DNA of 64,000 bases from Oxalicibacterium faecigallinarum (GCF_014635705.1 NZ_BMDI01000001.1:1256008-1320007), one strand, 5' to 3'; counted from the first letter of the stretch, positions 55,149-64,000 are shown. Numbers and translations: made by a program. The notes: generated by a model not told the origin, from the letters alone.

Positions 55149-55946
55149 ATGTTTACTCCCGAACAGCAGCGAATTGTCGAAGCAAAGTTAGCCGGTCACG
55201 CCAGCCGTACGCAAAAGCTGGACATCGACGGCATACCCGTCATCATCAAGCAACTCGAACCTGCATTGAAACACTGGGGTTATCCGGTACTCGACACATT
55301 GGCAGCAGTATTACGACAACCCATGTTGCGTGCCGTACCTGCGCCGGGAGGCACCGATGCGCAGAAAATCGAAGTCATGCGCCTGCAGAATCTGAAGACG
55401 GCAGGCGTTTCCGTTCCCGATGTTTTACATGTCACGCCGGACTGGTTTGCCATGTCTTTTCTCGGCGCGCATTCGCTGGACCACATGCTGCGCGAGCATG
55501 CGGATGTCGGTCAACGCTATTGGGAAAACGGTCTGAACGCGATCCTTGCGCTGCACCGTCTGGGACAAACCGCCAGCCAGTGCTTTGCCCGCAACATGAT
55601 CTGGCATGACGGCAAGGTAAGCTTCATCGATTTTGAGGATGATCCGACCAAAAGCATGCCGCTGGCATCGGCACAGGCACGCGACTGGGTACTCTTTCTG
55701 CATTCGACTGCTTTCATCCTGAATATGCCGCATGAGCACATAGCGTCGGTTCTGCTGCGTTATCTGCGCAAGGATGACCTGAGTGTGCAGCATCAGGTCT
55801 TGCGTGCTGCGCGCACTTTTGGCTGGTTGCGTATCTTGCCCCACAAACGCAAGCCTTGGGGACGCGACGTAGTGGCGGCGCAAGCGGCGGCCAATGTCCT
55901 GCACCTGATCGTTGAGGAAGACAAGCGCGAACGCGCAATGTTCTGA
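55149..55946 (+). CDS. Kinase-like protein (BUD32/lipopolysaccharide-kinase type)
   Basis: 265 residues from ATG 55149; TTG 55128 is an alternative. A small protein-kinase-like fold is suggested by IDGIPVIIKQLEP (ATP-site Lys), the hinge-like WFAMSFLGAHSLDHML, and FARNMIWHDGKVSFIDFEDD, which resembles the catalytic loop Asn and DFD-type metal site. The position of the catalytic loop Asp (five before the Asn) is Gln here, so phosphotransfer is uncertain. The last ~50 residues are basic. It stands alone on the plus strand inside the B12 region, converging with cobC; no role in B12 metabolism can be claimed. Confidence 0.7.
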   Translation: MFTPEQQRIVEAKLAGHASRTQKLDIDGIPVIIKQLEPALKHWGYPVLDTLAAVLRQPMLRAVPAPGGTDAQKIEVMRLQNLKTAGVSVPDVLHVTPDWFAMSFLGAHSLDHMLREHADVGQRYWENGLNAILALHRLGQTASQCFARNMIWHDGKVSFIDFEDDPTKSMPLASAQARDWVLFLHSTAFILNMPHEHIASVLLRYLRKDDLSVQHQVLRAARTFGWLRILPHKRKPWGRDVVAAQAAANVLHLIVEEDKRERAMF

Positions 55947-55977
55947 TTGTTGCTGATCACGGGATCAACGAAGACTG

Positions 55978-56532
55978 TCAGCAATCGACAATCAGTAATT
56001 CACCATATCGTATTTGGTGCGGCTTCTGTGCCGCATACAAAGCCATCTCTGGCACAGATAGTCCGTGCTCACATGCTGCCAGCAGACGAATCGTGCCGGC
56101 ATGGCAAATCACGATGGCATGCTCGATCTCCATGCCGGATAAGTCATCACGAAAATCCCGAACGCGTTGCGCGACTTCCAGTACGCTCTCGCCACCACCT
56201 GGCCGGTAGCCAGTCATATCGCTGGTCCAGGCGTCAATATCCGCACGTGGAATGGCATCCCACGCCTGCATTTCCCATGTGCCGAAATGCATTTCGCGCA
56301 GGCGTTCATCGTAGGTAGTGGAAATACAGTCGAGTTCTTCCGCAATACTGTCTGACAGCACACGGCAACGCTGTAGCGGACTCGAAAAAAGTCGTGCGTT
56401 GCGCGGCAATAGAGGAAGCAATGAGGAACGTGCCGAAGCCAGCGCCTCATCATCCACCGTCAAATCCGTATGGCCATAACAAATATTGGCTGCCACACTT
56501 GGTCGTGGATGACGGATCAGATAAAGATGCAT
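55978..56532 (-). CDS. cobC: Alpha-ribazole phosphatase (histidine phosphatase superfamily)
   Basis: 184 residues. The phosphoacceptor motif is LYLIRHPRPSV (RHP in place of the more common RHG), then SSPLQRCRVLSDSIAEEL, LREMHFGTWEMQAWDAIPRA and the second catalytic His in VICHAGTIRLLAA. It removes phosphate from alpha-ribazole phosphate or adenosylcobalamin phosphate in the last step of nucleotide-loop assembly. The context, directly before cobS and cobT on the same strand, supports this over a generic phosphoglycerate mutase-like phosphatase. Confidence 0.88.
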   Translation of the reverse strand: MHLYLIRHPRPSVAANICYGHTDLTVDDEALASARSSLLPLLPRNARLFSSPLQRCRVLSDSIAEELDCISTTYDERLREMHFGTWEMQAWDAIPRADIDAWTSDMTGYRPGGGESVLEVAQRVRDFRDDLSGMEIEHAIVICHAGTIRLLAACEHGLSVPEMALYAAQKPHQIRYGELLIVDC

Positions 56533-56553
56533 GGCGAACCTCGCTTGGTTCTC

Positions 56554-57366
56554 TTAGTAGGAGACGGCGCTCAACACCCCAAGATAGAAAGCCACTTCGG
56601 CAAGCTGCTGCACGGTGCCGAGGCAATCGCCAGTATAGCCACCAATACGGCGCTTGAACAATCTTGCCAGCCAGAACGAGACCGAGACAGCAAGCACGAT
56701 GCCAAAGATCATGCCATCAAGCGGCATCCAGCCAGAGATCATGCCAATCAACATCACCACACCGACAACAATCGCGGCAATCCCGAATTCACTGCCCGAC
56801 ATCTGGTCCGCGATCGGTTTGGCTTTGCCATTTTCTTTGGCGTATTCCATCCGCCAGATCAGGCTGACAGCGCACAGTCGTGACAAGGGATGGCCGATCA
56901 ACAAGGCGGCAACCACCGTTGCCGGCGGCAAGGCAATCAAGGCCGTGACCTTCAATGCCAGCATCAGCATGATGCCGATGGCACCATATGCGCCAATGCG
57001 CGAATCCTTCATGATGTCCAGCACGCGTTCGGGTGTGGTGCCGCCACCAAAACCATCGCAGGTATCGGCAAAGCCATCTTCATGAAACGCACCGGTCAGC
57101 CAGATCCCCACCACGACCGACAACAAGACGGCGACCGGCTGCGGCCATAGCAATGTCGCCAGAATGTAACTCACGCCGGTAATCAAGGCGATAACCAGCC
57201 CTACCGCCGGAAAGTAGCGTGCCGCCTGTGCTAGCCAGCGTGCATCGAATCCGACCCAGCGCGGAATGGGCAGTCGTGTAAAAAACTGCAATGCGATGAA
57301 GAACAAACGCACTTCATGCATCATGCGTTTTCCCATGTCTTCCTCTTCGAACAGATCCGGTTCCAT
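56554..57366 (-). CDS. cobS: Adenosylcobinamide-GDP ribazoletransferase
   Basis: A 270-residue membrane protein. It joins adenosylcobinamide-GDP to alpha-ribazole (or its phosphate) to make cobalamin. LFFIALQFFTRLPIPRW near the start and GAFHEDGFADTCDGFGGGTT (conserved acidic residues) are diagnostic; several hydrophobic helices follow, with PLSRLCAVSLIW. ATG 57366 is used because AGAGG lies 6 nt upstream; ATG 57336, 57324 and 57321 are alternatives. It sits between cobT and cobC on one strand. Confidence 0.93.
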   Translation of the reverse strand: MEPDLFEEEDMGKRMMHEVRLFFIALQFFTRLPIPRWVGFDARWLAQAARYFPAVGLVIALITGVSYILATLLWPQPVAVLLSVVVGIWLTGAFHEDGFADTCDGFGGGTTPERVLDIMKDSRIGAYGAIGIMLMLALKVTALIALPPATVVAALLIGHPLSRLCAVSLIWRMEYAKENGKAKPIADQMSGSEFGIAAIVVGVVMLIGMISGWMPLDGMIFGIVLAVSVSFWLARLFKRRIGGYTGDCLGTVQQLAEVAFYLGVLSAVSY

Positions 57367-57408
57367 CCCGTGCCTCTAGCGCATTCCGCTCAGAACAATG
57401 TTTTCGAT

Positions 57409-58446
57409 TTAATCCGCTGACTTGTTACTGACGGCAGCCGATTCGAAGGTTGCCATCTCGCACAAGAAATGTACCGCCGCCTGCAGCATCGGCAAGACCA
57501 GCACCGCACCTGTACCTTCACCAAGGCGCAATCCCATATGCAACACCGGCTCGCCATGCAGCTCTGCCAGCAACTTGGCATGACCGTGCTCGTCGGAGCA
57601 ATGTGCGAACACGCAGTAATCCAGAATAGCAGGCTGTAAACGCGCCGCAACCAATAGTGCACTCGTGATGATGAAACCATCAATCACCAGAACCATTCTG
57701 CGTTCGGCAGCAGCCAGCATGGCACCAACGATCATGGCGATTTCAAAGCCACCAAATGTCATCAACACCTCCAGTGGCGAACGCATGGAAGCGTGGTAAG
57801 CCACGGCATTTGCAACGACTTGCTGCTTGTGCAAAATACCCTCTCGTGAAAGCCCTGTTCCTGCCCCCACACAATCCGCCGCAGGCAGACCTGTCAAAGC
57901 GTGCATGATGGCTGCGGCAGAAGTGGTATTCCCGATCCCCATCTCGCCAAAGCCCAGCACGTTACCGGGAATCGCCTGAATCAACTCTGCGCCATGCTGC
58001 ATGGCTTGCGTACATTGTTCTGCCGTCATGGCAGGCATCGTCGCGAAATTTCGTGTGCCCGCTGCCACCTTGCGATTGAGCAGCCCGGCGCGGTCACCAA
58101 AGTCATGATTGACGCCCGCATCCACGATATGCAGCGCACAGGCATTTTGTCTGGCAAAGACATTGATGGCCGCGCCACCAGCCAGAAAGTTCTCGACCAT
58201 TTGCCACGTCACGCTTTGCGGATAGGCCGATATCTTTTCTTCCACAATGCCATGGTCGCCGGCAAATACGATCAGTGCGGGCGATACGATTGCCGGTCTG
58301 ACGGTTTGCTGCACCATGCCAATCTGATGCGCCAGTTTTTCCAGCATGCCCAGACTGCCAGGCGGCTTGGTTTTGCCATCAATGGCGCTGCGCAAGGCCT
58401 GCGCCATGACAGGATTATCGGTTGCTTGAATCGAGGGAATGAACAT
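57409..58446 (-). CDS. cobT: Nicotinate-nucleotide-dimethylbenzimidazole phosphoribosyltransferase
   Basis: 345 residues from ATG 58446; the frame is open 66 codons further upstream but those residues do not resemble the family. It activates the lower base, making alpha-ribazole phosphate. TKPPGSLGMLEKLAHQIGMV at the N-terminus, VFAGDHGIVEEKISAYPQSV, GGAAINVFARQ, LGFGEMGIGNTTSAAAIMHA and LRLGEGTGAVLVLPML (with the catalytic Glu) are conserved. It is the first of cobT-cobS-cobC, which together finish cobalamin. No riboswitch is visible upstream. Confidence 0.95.
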   Translation of the reverse strand: MFIPSIQATDNPVMAQALRSAIDGKTKPPGSLGMLEKLAHQIGMVQQTVRPAIVSPALIVFAGDHGIVEEKISAYPQSVTWQMVENFLAGGAAINVFARQNACALHIVDAGVNHDFGDRAGLLNRKVAAGTRNFATMPAMTAEQCTQAMQHGAELIQAIPGNVLGFGEMGIGNTTSAAAIMHALTGLPAADCVGAGTGLSREGILHKQQVVANAVAYHASMRSPLEVLMTFGGFEIAMIVGAMLAAAERRMVLVIDGFIITSALLVAARLQPAILDYCVFAHCSDEHGHAKLLAELHGEPVLHMGLRLGEGTGAVLVLPMLQAAVHFLCEMATFESAAVSNKSAD

Positions 58447-58726
58447 GCTTGTCGCGCACAGAAGAGACGCGATCCTTGAGAAGAAATCAATACTTTCGGA
58501 AAATGGCCATCCGCCGACGATGCACAACATGCGTTGTGCGTTCCATATGCAGGATGAAAGATCAGCAGTGTATGCGGCGCCCAGAGGCGCGTCAATTCGG
58601 TGAAGAGACGCTGTCTGCAACCCGCAACCACAGAACATGTGCATACCAAAATGGCAATAGTGTCCGTTTTGATTTCACCAAATTTTACAAGTGTTGCCGC
58701 GCGTCGGCATCTTGCTTTCAATTACT

Positions 58727-58754
58727 TTGCTGGGATTTTAAATCTCGGTATGAT
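58727..58754 (+). promoter_or_regulatory. Candidate promoter for cheZ-cheA
   Basis: TTGCTG (58727-58732), 16 bp, TATGAT (58749-58754) with GG just before the -10. It lies ~125 nt upstream of cheZ in the ~430-nt divergent region between cobT and cheZ. No flagellar sigma-28 pattern was recognised. Nothing else is seen in this gap. Confidence 0.4.
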
Positions 58755-58877
58755 TGATTCATGGTAACAACATGTTCGCAGGCAGCCTCTGCGAGTCATG
58801 TTATAGCAGCCAGCGTCATTACCGTATGCTAAAACCATAAAGCGCGCGCAGGCACGGACAACACTGAAGGGTAGAAA

Positions 58878-59657
58878 ATGAGCGGAGATACAGACGATTT
58901 TGAAGCATTGTTCGAAGAGATCTCGGCACAACGACTGAATCAGGCACCAGCATCAGCACCATCACCCGCTACCGCTTCACCCGCCGTCACGCCTGCCGCT
59001 GCCACGGCGTCCGCAACGGTAACGGCAGTGAGCCAAACGGTCGATCTTTCGGACAAGCCCATGTATGAACGCCTGGGCGGCATCGTACGTACACTGCACG
59101 ACTCACTGCGCGAGCTGGGCTATGACCGCTCCCTTTCGGATGTCGCTTCACAGATTTCAGATGCACAAGGGCGACTGGAGTATGTCGCCACCCTCACAGA
59201 ACAGGCTGCCAATAAAGTGCTGAACGCCATTGATGTTGGCATGCCGGAACAGGATGCCTTGTCCAAGAGTGCCAAAGATATGGATACACGCTGGACGCAA
59301 CTGTTTGAAGGCAAGCTCAGCATTGATGAATTCAAGGTGCTGGCCGGTGACTCCAGAAACTTTTCGGCCAAAGTGGCTGAAGCAACGGAGGCCGAAAAGG
59401 CACGTCTGCTCGATATCATGATGGCGCAGGACTTTCAGGACATTACCGGACAATTGATCAAAAAAATTGTCACGATCACCAACCGTGTCGAGAACGAACT
59501 TGCCCAACTTCTGCTCGACAATGCTCCGCCGGAAGTCAAGGCTGCAGCAGAACAGAAAGCCGATGCACCGGTTGAGCTGTTGAATGGTCCAGCCGTACCG
59601 GCTGTCGCCATGGCACAGGACGATGTAGACAGCCTTCTCGCCGATCTGGGATTCTAA
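58878..59657 (+). CDS. cheZ: CheY-phosphate phosphatase CheZ
   Basis: 259 residues. GAAGGG lies 6 nt before ATG 58878. An Ala/Pro/Thr-rich segment (residues ~25-55) precedes the long helical hairpin. The catalytic stretch MMAQDFQDITGQLIKKIV holds the Asp and Gln that dephosphorylate CheY-P. The C-terminus DDVDSLLADLGF is the CheY-binding amphipathic peptide. It resets the chemotaxis signal in the cytoplasm. The stop codon is directly followed by the cheA start. No cheY is in view, although the CheY-binding tail is intact. Confidence 0.93.
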   Translation: MSGDTDDFEALFEEISAQRLNQAPASAPSPATASPAVTPAAATASATVTAVSQTVDLSDKPMYERLGGIVRTLHDSLRELGYDRSLSDVASQISDAQGRLEYVATLTEQAANKVLNAIDVGMPEQDALSKSAKDMDTRWTQLFEGKLSIDEFKVLAGDSRNFSAKVAEATEAEKARLLDIMMAQDFQDITGQLIKKIVTITNRVENELAQLLLDNAPPEVKAAAEQKADAPVELLNGPAVPAVAMAQDDVDSLLADLGF

Positions 59658-61493
59658 ATGGATGACATGCTCAAGGAATTCGTCGTTGAGGCGCTCGACC
59701 TTGCGACGAACGTGGAAGAACATCTGCTTGCGCTCGAGCGCAACCCGGATGATCTGAACACGATCAATGCCGTGTTCCGTTCCTTCCATACGATCAAGGG
59801 CGGCGCCGGTTTCATGAATCTGCCCGCGATGGTATCGGCCTGCCACCTGACCGAAAATCTTTTCGATGCCCTGCGTAACGGACAAGTCGCCGTCACGCCC
59901 ATGGCCATCGAAGCGGCGCTGCAAGCCAGCGGCTTTGTCGCCGATCAGCTGGAAGAACTGGCCAACGGCGCCCCACCCGAGTCCCTGCCCGCGATGCCGC
60001 AGTCCCTGGAAGTCATCCTCACCAGCGCAATCGAAGGCGGCGCGGCACCCCAAGCCGCTGCTACAAATGCACCACCGCCCGCCACCCAGACTGCAGCAAC
60101 CGCAGATGGCCTCGACTGGCATGCCCTGTATCTGGCGGTCGTGCCGGCAGGCACTGCCGTGGCGGCACCAGCCAATGATGCAGTTGCCGCAGCAGCGCCA
60201 ACGGAACAAACGACCGCGCCACCTGCAGCAAAAACCGGTAACTGGGACGGCGTCGAACGCCGCACTGGTGCCGCAGAAAAATCCACTGCCGCAGTCAAGG
60301 AAGAAAGCATCCGTATCGATGCCGGCAAACTGGACGCCTTGCTGGAAGTGGCGGGTGAATCCGTACAGGCCGCCAATCAGGCTGCTGTGCTGCTGGAAAA
60401 ACTCGCGCAGTTTCCGATGGAGGGTCAGGCTGCAACCCTGATGTCTGCATTGGCCGAAACCCTGAACCGTGCATCACGCTACTCCACCGAATTGCAGCGC
60501 GCCACCTTATCGACCCGGATGCAGCCGGTGGGCAAACTGTTCCAGCGCTTTCCACGACTGGTACGCGAACTCGCCAAGGAACTGGGCAAGGATGTCGATC
60601 TGCAGATCGAAGGCGCAGAAACAGAAGTGGATCGTGTCGTCGTCGACAGCCTGTACGATCCTCTGGTACACATGCTGCGCAATTCGCTGGATCACGGTAT
60701 TGAAGACAACGCGACACGTGCGGCGAGCGGCAAGCCGGCAAAATCCGTCATCCTGCTGAAAGCATGGCAGGAAGCAAGCAGCGTCATGATTGAAATTTCA
60801 GACGATGGCAAAGGCATGGATGCGCAAGCCTTGCGCGCCAAAGCACTCGCCAAGGGCCTGATTTCGGACACAGCAGCACAGACGCAGGAAGAAATGCTGC
60901 AACTGGTTTTCCTGCCTGGTTTCTCGACCAAGGAAGTGGCGAATAGCGTGTCCGGTCGTGGTGTCGGCATGGACGTCGTCAAGACAGCCGTAGAAAAACA
61001 CCGCGGCGCTATCAGCATCGATTCCCGCCTTGGTGTTGGCACACGCTTCTCGATCCGCCTGCCGATCGAACTCTCGATCGTGCCGACCATGCTGGTTCGC
61101 AGTTCGGACGCCGCCCTGGCCTTGCCTATGGCCGTCGTCGAACGTGTCGTGGAACTGCCTGAAGAGTTCGAAAAAGTAGGTGGTGCCCCCGTTCTGCGTG
61201 ATCAGGGTCGCCCGCTTCCCGTCCGTTCTCTGGCGGGTGCGCTGGGCTATGAATTACAGACAGAACGTGTCGGCATCGTGATTGCTGCACCACAGCCATA
61301 CATTCTCTCGGTTGGTATTGTGGAAGGTACGGCCGATCTGGTGATCAAACCAATGACAGCCATGCATGTTGATGGCATTGCCGGTACCGCACGCTCGGCC
61401 GAAGGAGAACTGGTACTGGTGGTGGGCCTTTCCTTCCTGCTGGAAGGCAGCAAGCAGACTTACAAGAGCAATACGGTACGTCTTGCGGCTTGA
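59658..61493 (+). CDS. cheA: Chemotaxis histidine kinase CheA, apparently without P2
   Basis: 611 residues. The P1 Hpt domain (~1-105) has the phosphorylated His44 in AVFRSFHTIKGGAGF. Residues ~110-215 are Ala/Pro/Thr-rich linker with no recognisable CheY-binding P2 domain. P3 (~215-290) begins ESIRIDAGKLDALLEVAGE and includes LSTRMQPVGKLFQRFPRLVR. The P4 ATPase has LVHMLRNSLDHGIED, DDGKGM, LVFLPGFSTKEV and SGRGVGMDVVKTAVEKHRG. P5 (from ~460) is CheW-like. It would phosphorylate a CheY/CheB-type regulator in response to receptors. It abuts cheZ with no gap and ends at a terminator. Confidence 0.92.
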   Translation: MDDMLKEFVVEALDLATNVEEHLLALERNPDDLNTINAVFRSFHTIKGGAGFMNLPAMVSACHLTENLFDALRNGQVAVTPMAIEAALQASGFVADQLEELANGAPPESLPAMPQSLEVILTSAIEGGAAPQAAATNAPPPATQTAATADGLDWHALYLAVVPAGTAVAAPANDAVAAAAPTEQTTAPPAAKTGNWDGVERRTGAAEKSTAAVKEESIRIDAGKLDALLEVAGESVQAANQAAVLLEKLAQFPMEGQAATLMSALAETLNRASRYSTELQRATLSTRMQPVGKLFQRFPRLVRELAKELGKDVDLQIEGAETEVDRVVVDSLYDPLVHMLRNSLDHGIEDNATRAASGKPAKSVILLKAWQEASSVMIEISDDGKGMDAQALRAKALAKGLISDTAAQTQEEMLQLVFLPGFSTKEVANSVSGRGVGMDVVKTAVEKHRGAISIDSRLGVGTRFSIRLPIELSIVPTMLVRSSDAALALPMAVVERVVELPEEFEKVGGAPVLRDQGRPLPVRSLAGALGYELQTERVGIVIAAPQPYILSVGIVEGTADLVIKPMTAMHVDGIAGTARSAEGELVLVVGLSFLLEGSKQTYKSNTVRLAA

Positions 61494-61529
61494 GCCTGAA
61501 GCCTCGCCAGTTCCCATGCTGTTGAAACA

Positions 61530-61559
61530 AAAACGCCCTGAATCATCAGGGCGTTTTTC
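61530..61559. terminator. Bidirectional terminator between cheA and ntrC
   Basis: AACGCCCTGA and TCAGGGCGTT pair around a 4-nt loop, with an A-tract on the left and T5 on the right. It serves the convergent cheA and ntrC genes. Confidence 0.9.
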
Positions 61560-61583
61560 TATGGTGCGCGAAGCGGACTGATT

Positions 61584-63119
61584 TCAATCGTCCTTCGCAC
61601 CATCAATATTCAACTCGTGAATCTTGCGGGTGATCGTGTTACGGCCGATCCCCAAACGCACTGCCGCATCGTTCTTGCGGCCATGCGTATGCTTGAGTGC
61701 GGTTTTGATCAGCGCCGATTCAAACTGACGTCCCAGCACATCCATGACCTCCGGTTGTCCTGCTGCCAGCAGCGATGCCGCTTCTGCCTCAAGCAAAGCG
61801 ATCCAGTTGGATGGTTCCTGCATGACGGGCGCACTGAACGACATGGGCGCGGCAGAACTCGCCGATGCCGATACAAATCCGTCACTGCTTTCCATGGCCG
61901 GATACGTTGCTGCTGGCAAGGACGATGGCGTACTGGCTGGCATGCCACCAACTGCCGCAAAGCCCTGCCCTTCGGTCAACTCCTGCGGCAGGTCCTTGGC
62001 TTCGACCGTCTGGCCTGGTGCCATCACGGTGATCCAGTTACACAGATTTTCAAGCTGACGCACGTTGCCCGGCAACTCCAGACTGCTGAGAAACTGCATG
62101 GCACCATCGGACATACGCTTGACTTCAACACCCAACTGCTTGGCACTTTGCGCGAGGAAGTGACGCGTCAGGATCGGAATATCCTCCTTGCGCTCACGCA
62201 GGCTAGGCAGGCGCAAACGAATCACGTTGAGGCGGTGATACAAATCCTCACGGAACAAACCTTCGCGTACACGGTGTTCCAGATTTTGATGGGTTGCCGC
62301 AATCACGCGCACATTCGCCTTGAGCGGCTGGTGACCGCCAACACGGTAGAAATGTCCGTCTGACAGCACGCGCAACAAGCGTGTTTGCAAATCAAATGGC
62401 ATGTCCCCGATTTCGTCGAGGAACAGAGTGCCACCTTCTGCCTGTTCAAAACGGCCGCGACGCGTGGCCTGTGCGCCGGTAAAGGCACCACGCTCATGAC
62501 CAAAGAGTTCAGACTCCAGCAAGTCTTTTGGAATCGCAGCCGTGTTCAATGCAATGAAAGGCTGCGAGGCACGCGGGCTGTGTTTATGCAGCGCCCGTGC
62601 CACCAGTTCCTTTCCCGAGCCGGATTCCCCTGTAATCAGAACAGTGACGTTCGATTGAGAGAGGCGACCGATCGCGCGAAAGACATCCTGCATCGCCGGT
62701 GCCTGACCGAGAATTTCCGGCGTATCGGCAGAGACATGTTCGACGCTGGTTTCGCGCAGACTTTCTTCCAGCGCGCGACGGATCAGTTCCACTGCCTTGT
62801 CGATATCGAAAGGCTTGGCCAGATATTCAAAGGCACCGCCCTGAAACGCAGCCACTGCTGAATCGAGATCGGAAAAGGCGGTGATGATGATGACCGGCAG
62901 ACCTGGATGCTTGGCCTTGACTGCCTGCAGCAGTTCAAGACCGGACTCGCCCGGCATGCGGATATCGGAGACCAGTACTTGCGGTGCGCCATCCTTCAAG
63001 GCCTCCATGGCATCGCGCGCATTGGAAAAACTCTTGGTGGCGAGATTTTCACGTGCCAGTGCTTTTTCAAGCACCCAGCGAATCGATTCGTCGTCGTCAA
63101 CAATCCAGATTGGTTTCAT
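61584..63119 (-). CDS. ntrC: Nitrogen regulation response regulator NtrC
   Basis: 511 residues from ATG 63119; an upstream 41-codon extension is rejected because the receiver begins exactly at [20 protein letters not shown]. The phosphoacceptor Asp is in [13 protein letters not shown]. The AAA+ domain has Walker [17 protein letters not shown], the sigma-54 contact loop ERGAFTGAQ, Walker [14 protein letters not shown] and [21 protein letters not shown] Ser/Ala/Pro-rich linker precedes the Fis-type helix-turn-helix ([31 protein letters not shown]). It activates sigma-54 promoters, such as glnA, when nitrogen is limiting. It is downstream of ntrB. Confidence 0.95.
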   Translation of the reverse strand: MKPIWIVDDDESIRWVLEKALARENLATKSFSNARDAMEALKDGAPQVLVSDIRMPGESGLELLQAVKAKHPGLPVIIITAFSDLDSAVAAFQGGAFEYLAKPFDIDKAVELIRRALEESLRETSVEHVSADTPEILGQAPAMQDVFRAIGRLSQSNVTVLITGESGSGKELVARALHKHSPRASQPFIALNTAAIPKDLLESELFGHERGAFTGAQATRRGRFEQAEGGTLFLDEIGDMPFDLQTRLLRVLSDGHFYRVGGHQPLKANVRVIAATHQNLEHRVREGLFREDLYHRLNVIRLRLPSLRERKEDIPILTRHFLAQSAKQLGVEVKRMSDGAMQFLSSLELPGNVRQLENLCNWITVMAPGQTVEAKDLPQELTEGQGFAAVGGMPASTPSSLPAATYPAMESSDGFVSASASSAAPMSFSAPVMQEPSNWIALLEAEAASLLAAGQPEVMDVLGRQFESALIKTALKHTHGRKNDAAVRLGIGRNTITRKIHELNIDGAKDD

Positions 63120-63189
63120 AATTCTTTTAATGTTCCGCGTGATGCGGCAATGTCGGCGACACTGCCAGTTTGTTGTTATTCCATCTCGA

Positions 63190-64000
63190 TCAAGGCAAAG
63201 GTATGAGGATTCTGAAATCCGTATACCCCGGGCGACTTTCACATTCGATCACGCCCATGTGTTGCTGAACGAATGTTTGCGCTAAGGTCAAACCCAACCC
63301 GCTGCCACCGTCCCTGCCGGATACCAACGGGTAGAAAATACGATCACGAATGTCCGGTGGAATACCCGGACCGTTATCGATGATATGCAAGTCTAATGCC
63401 AGCCGATAACGCACTTTGGCGAGCGTAACCTGCCGTGCGATGCGCGTCCGCAAGATCAATTCGGCATCGCCACTTTTCATGCGGGTTGCCAGTACTTGTG
63501 CTGCGTTATGTGCAATATTGAGTACAGCCTGGATCAATTGTTCCTTGTCACCGCGAAACTCGGGAATCGACAAGTCATAATCACGACGAATCTTCAATCC
63601 GTTCGGAAACTCAGAAGTAATCAGGCTGCGTACGCGCTCACACACCTCATGGATATTGACGTCCCCCACAATATGCGGACGGCGATGTGGTGCCAGCAGA
63701 CGATCCACCAGCGTCTGCAAACGATCGGCTTCCTTGATGATGACCTGCGTGTATTCCCCAAGCTCCTTCAAATGCCGTTCCGGCAATTCCAGTTCCAGCA
63801 ACTGTGCGGCACCACGAATACCGCCGAGCGGGTTTTTGATCTCATGCGCAAGATTACGGATGAGCTCCTTATTGGCCTGACTTTGATCCAGCAAACGCTC
63901 TTCCCGATCCAGCTTGAGCTGTTGCAGGTTTTCACGCAACTCGATCAGCACTGGCGCGTCGGGATTGTCCAGTGCCGTCACGACAACATGCACCTGCAAT
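63190..64000 (-). CDS. ntrB: Nitrogen regulation sensor kinase NtrB, 3' part
   Basis: The last ~270 residues; the N-terminal PAS part lies beyond the right edge. The phosphoacceptor region is NLAHEIKNPLGGIRGAAQLL, followed by QAVLNIAHNAAQV (N box), DNGPGIPPDIRDRIFYPLVS and GSGLGLTLAQTFVQQHMGVI. The cytosolic kinase/phosphatase receives nitrogen status from PII and controls NtrC phosphorylation. The stop is 70 nt before the ntrC start. Confidence 0.93.
   Translation of the reverse strand, partial: LQVHVVVTALDNPDAPVLIELRENLQQLKLDREERLLDQSQANKELIRNLAHEIKNPLGGIRGAAQLLELELPERHLKELGEYTQVIIKEADRLQTLVDRLLAPHRRPHIVGDVNIHEVCERVRSLITSEFPNGLKIRRDYDLSIPEFRGDKEQLIQAVLNIAHNAAQVLATRMKSGDAELILRTRIARQVTLAKVRYRLALDLHIIDNGPGIPPDIRDRIFYPLVSGRDGGSGLGLTLAQTFVQQHMGVIECESRPGYTDFRILIPLP

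Noticed and set aside
58447-58644. A 66-residue N-terminal extension of CobT
   Set aside because: The family begins close to ATG 58446; the extension is Cys-rich and featureless, and would make the protein too long.

Overview
The window looks like chromosomal DNA of a betaproteobacterium, most likely Oxalobacteraceae (Herminiimonas/Janthinobacterium-like). This is inferred from the character of the housekeeping proteins and from gene sets such as DUF3460-scpA-panC and ribBA-ribH-nusB; no database search was possible. Most genes lie on the minus strand. No insertion sequence, prophage, rRNA or CRISPR array was seen.

Layout. 1-1399: the start of an RND efflux pump operon (adaptor plus the first residues of the inner-membrane pump). 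1634-1729: the 4.5S signal recognition particle RNA gene. 1839-3323: ubiD. 3455-4767: a strong promoter, a ~300-nt structured leader and a membrane-anchored lytic transglycosylase. 4834-8363: an aminotransferase and ribBA-ribH-nusB, where RibBA has lost the zinc cysteines of its GTP cyclohydrolase II half. 8474-23045: five same-strand genes for a surface system: a ~2,375-residue DUF11/SdrD-like repeat protein, a ~1,170-residue outer-membrane protein, an OmpA-type protein, and a response regulator with a 7TMR-DISM histidine kinase. 23617-27640: a TonB-dependent receptor, ribE and ribD. 27655-32803: a minor pilin/PilY1 operon (pilV-pilW-pilX-pilY1-pilE-fimT) in which every junction is a 4-nt stop/start overlap. 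33009-37949: a zinc-ribbon membrane protein, tRNA-Glu, tRNA-Ala, gltX and divergent metG. 38032-41355: a BamE-like lipoprotein, DUF3460, scpA, panC and an orphan ParA ATPase.

41496-58446 is a vitamin B12 region. A cobalamin riboswitch precedes btuB, followed by btuC, btuD, cobO, cobB, cobU, cbiB, cobD, btuF and cobQ. A second, very similar riboswitch precedes another TonB-dependent receptor in AT-richer DNA. cobC, cobS and cobT follow beyond a kinase-like gene. Together these encode uptake across both membranes and the route from cobyrinic acid to cobalamin, but no corrin-ring genes are present here.

58878-61493 holds cheZ directly abutting a cheA that seems to lack the CheY-binding P2 domain, without cheY, cheW or receptors nearby. 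61584-64000 holds ntrC and the 3' part of ntrB.

The least explained parts are the surface operon (8.5-23 kb), the transglycosylase leader with possible long-range masking of its ribosome-binding site, and the isolated cheZ-cheA pair. Starts were moved inward from the longest open frame where a ribosome-binding site, an overlap with the previous stop, a signal peptide or family length supported it; this is stated per entry.
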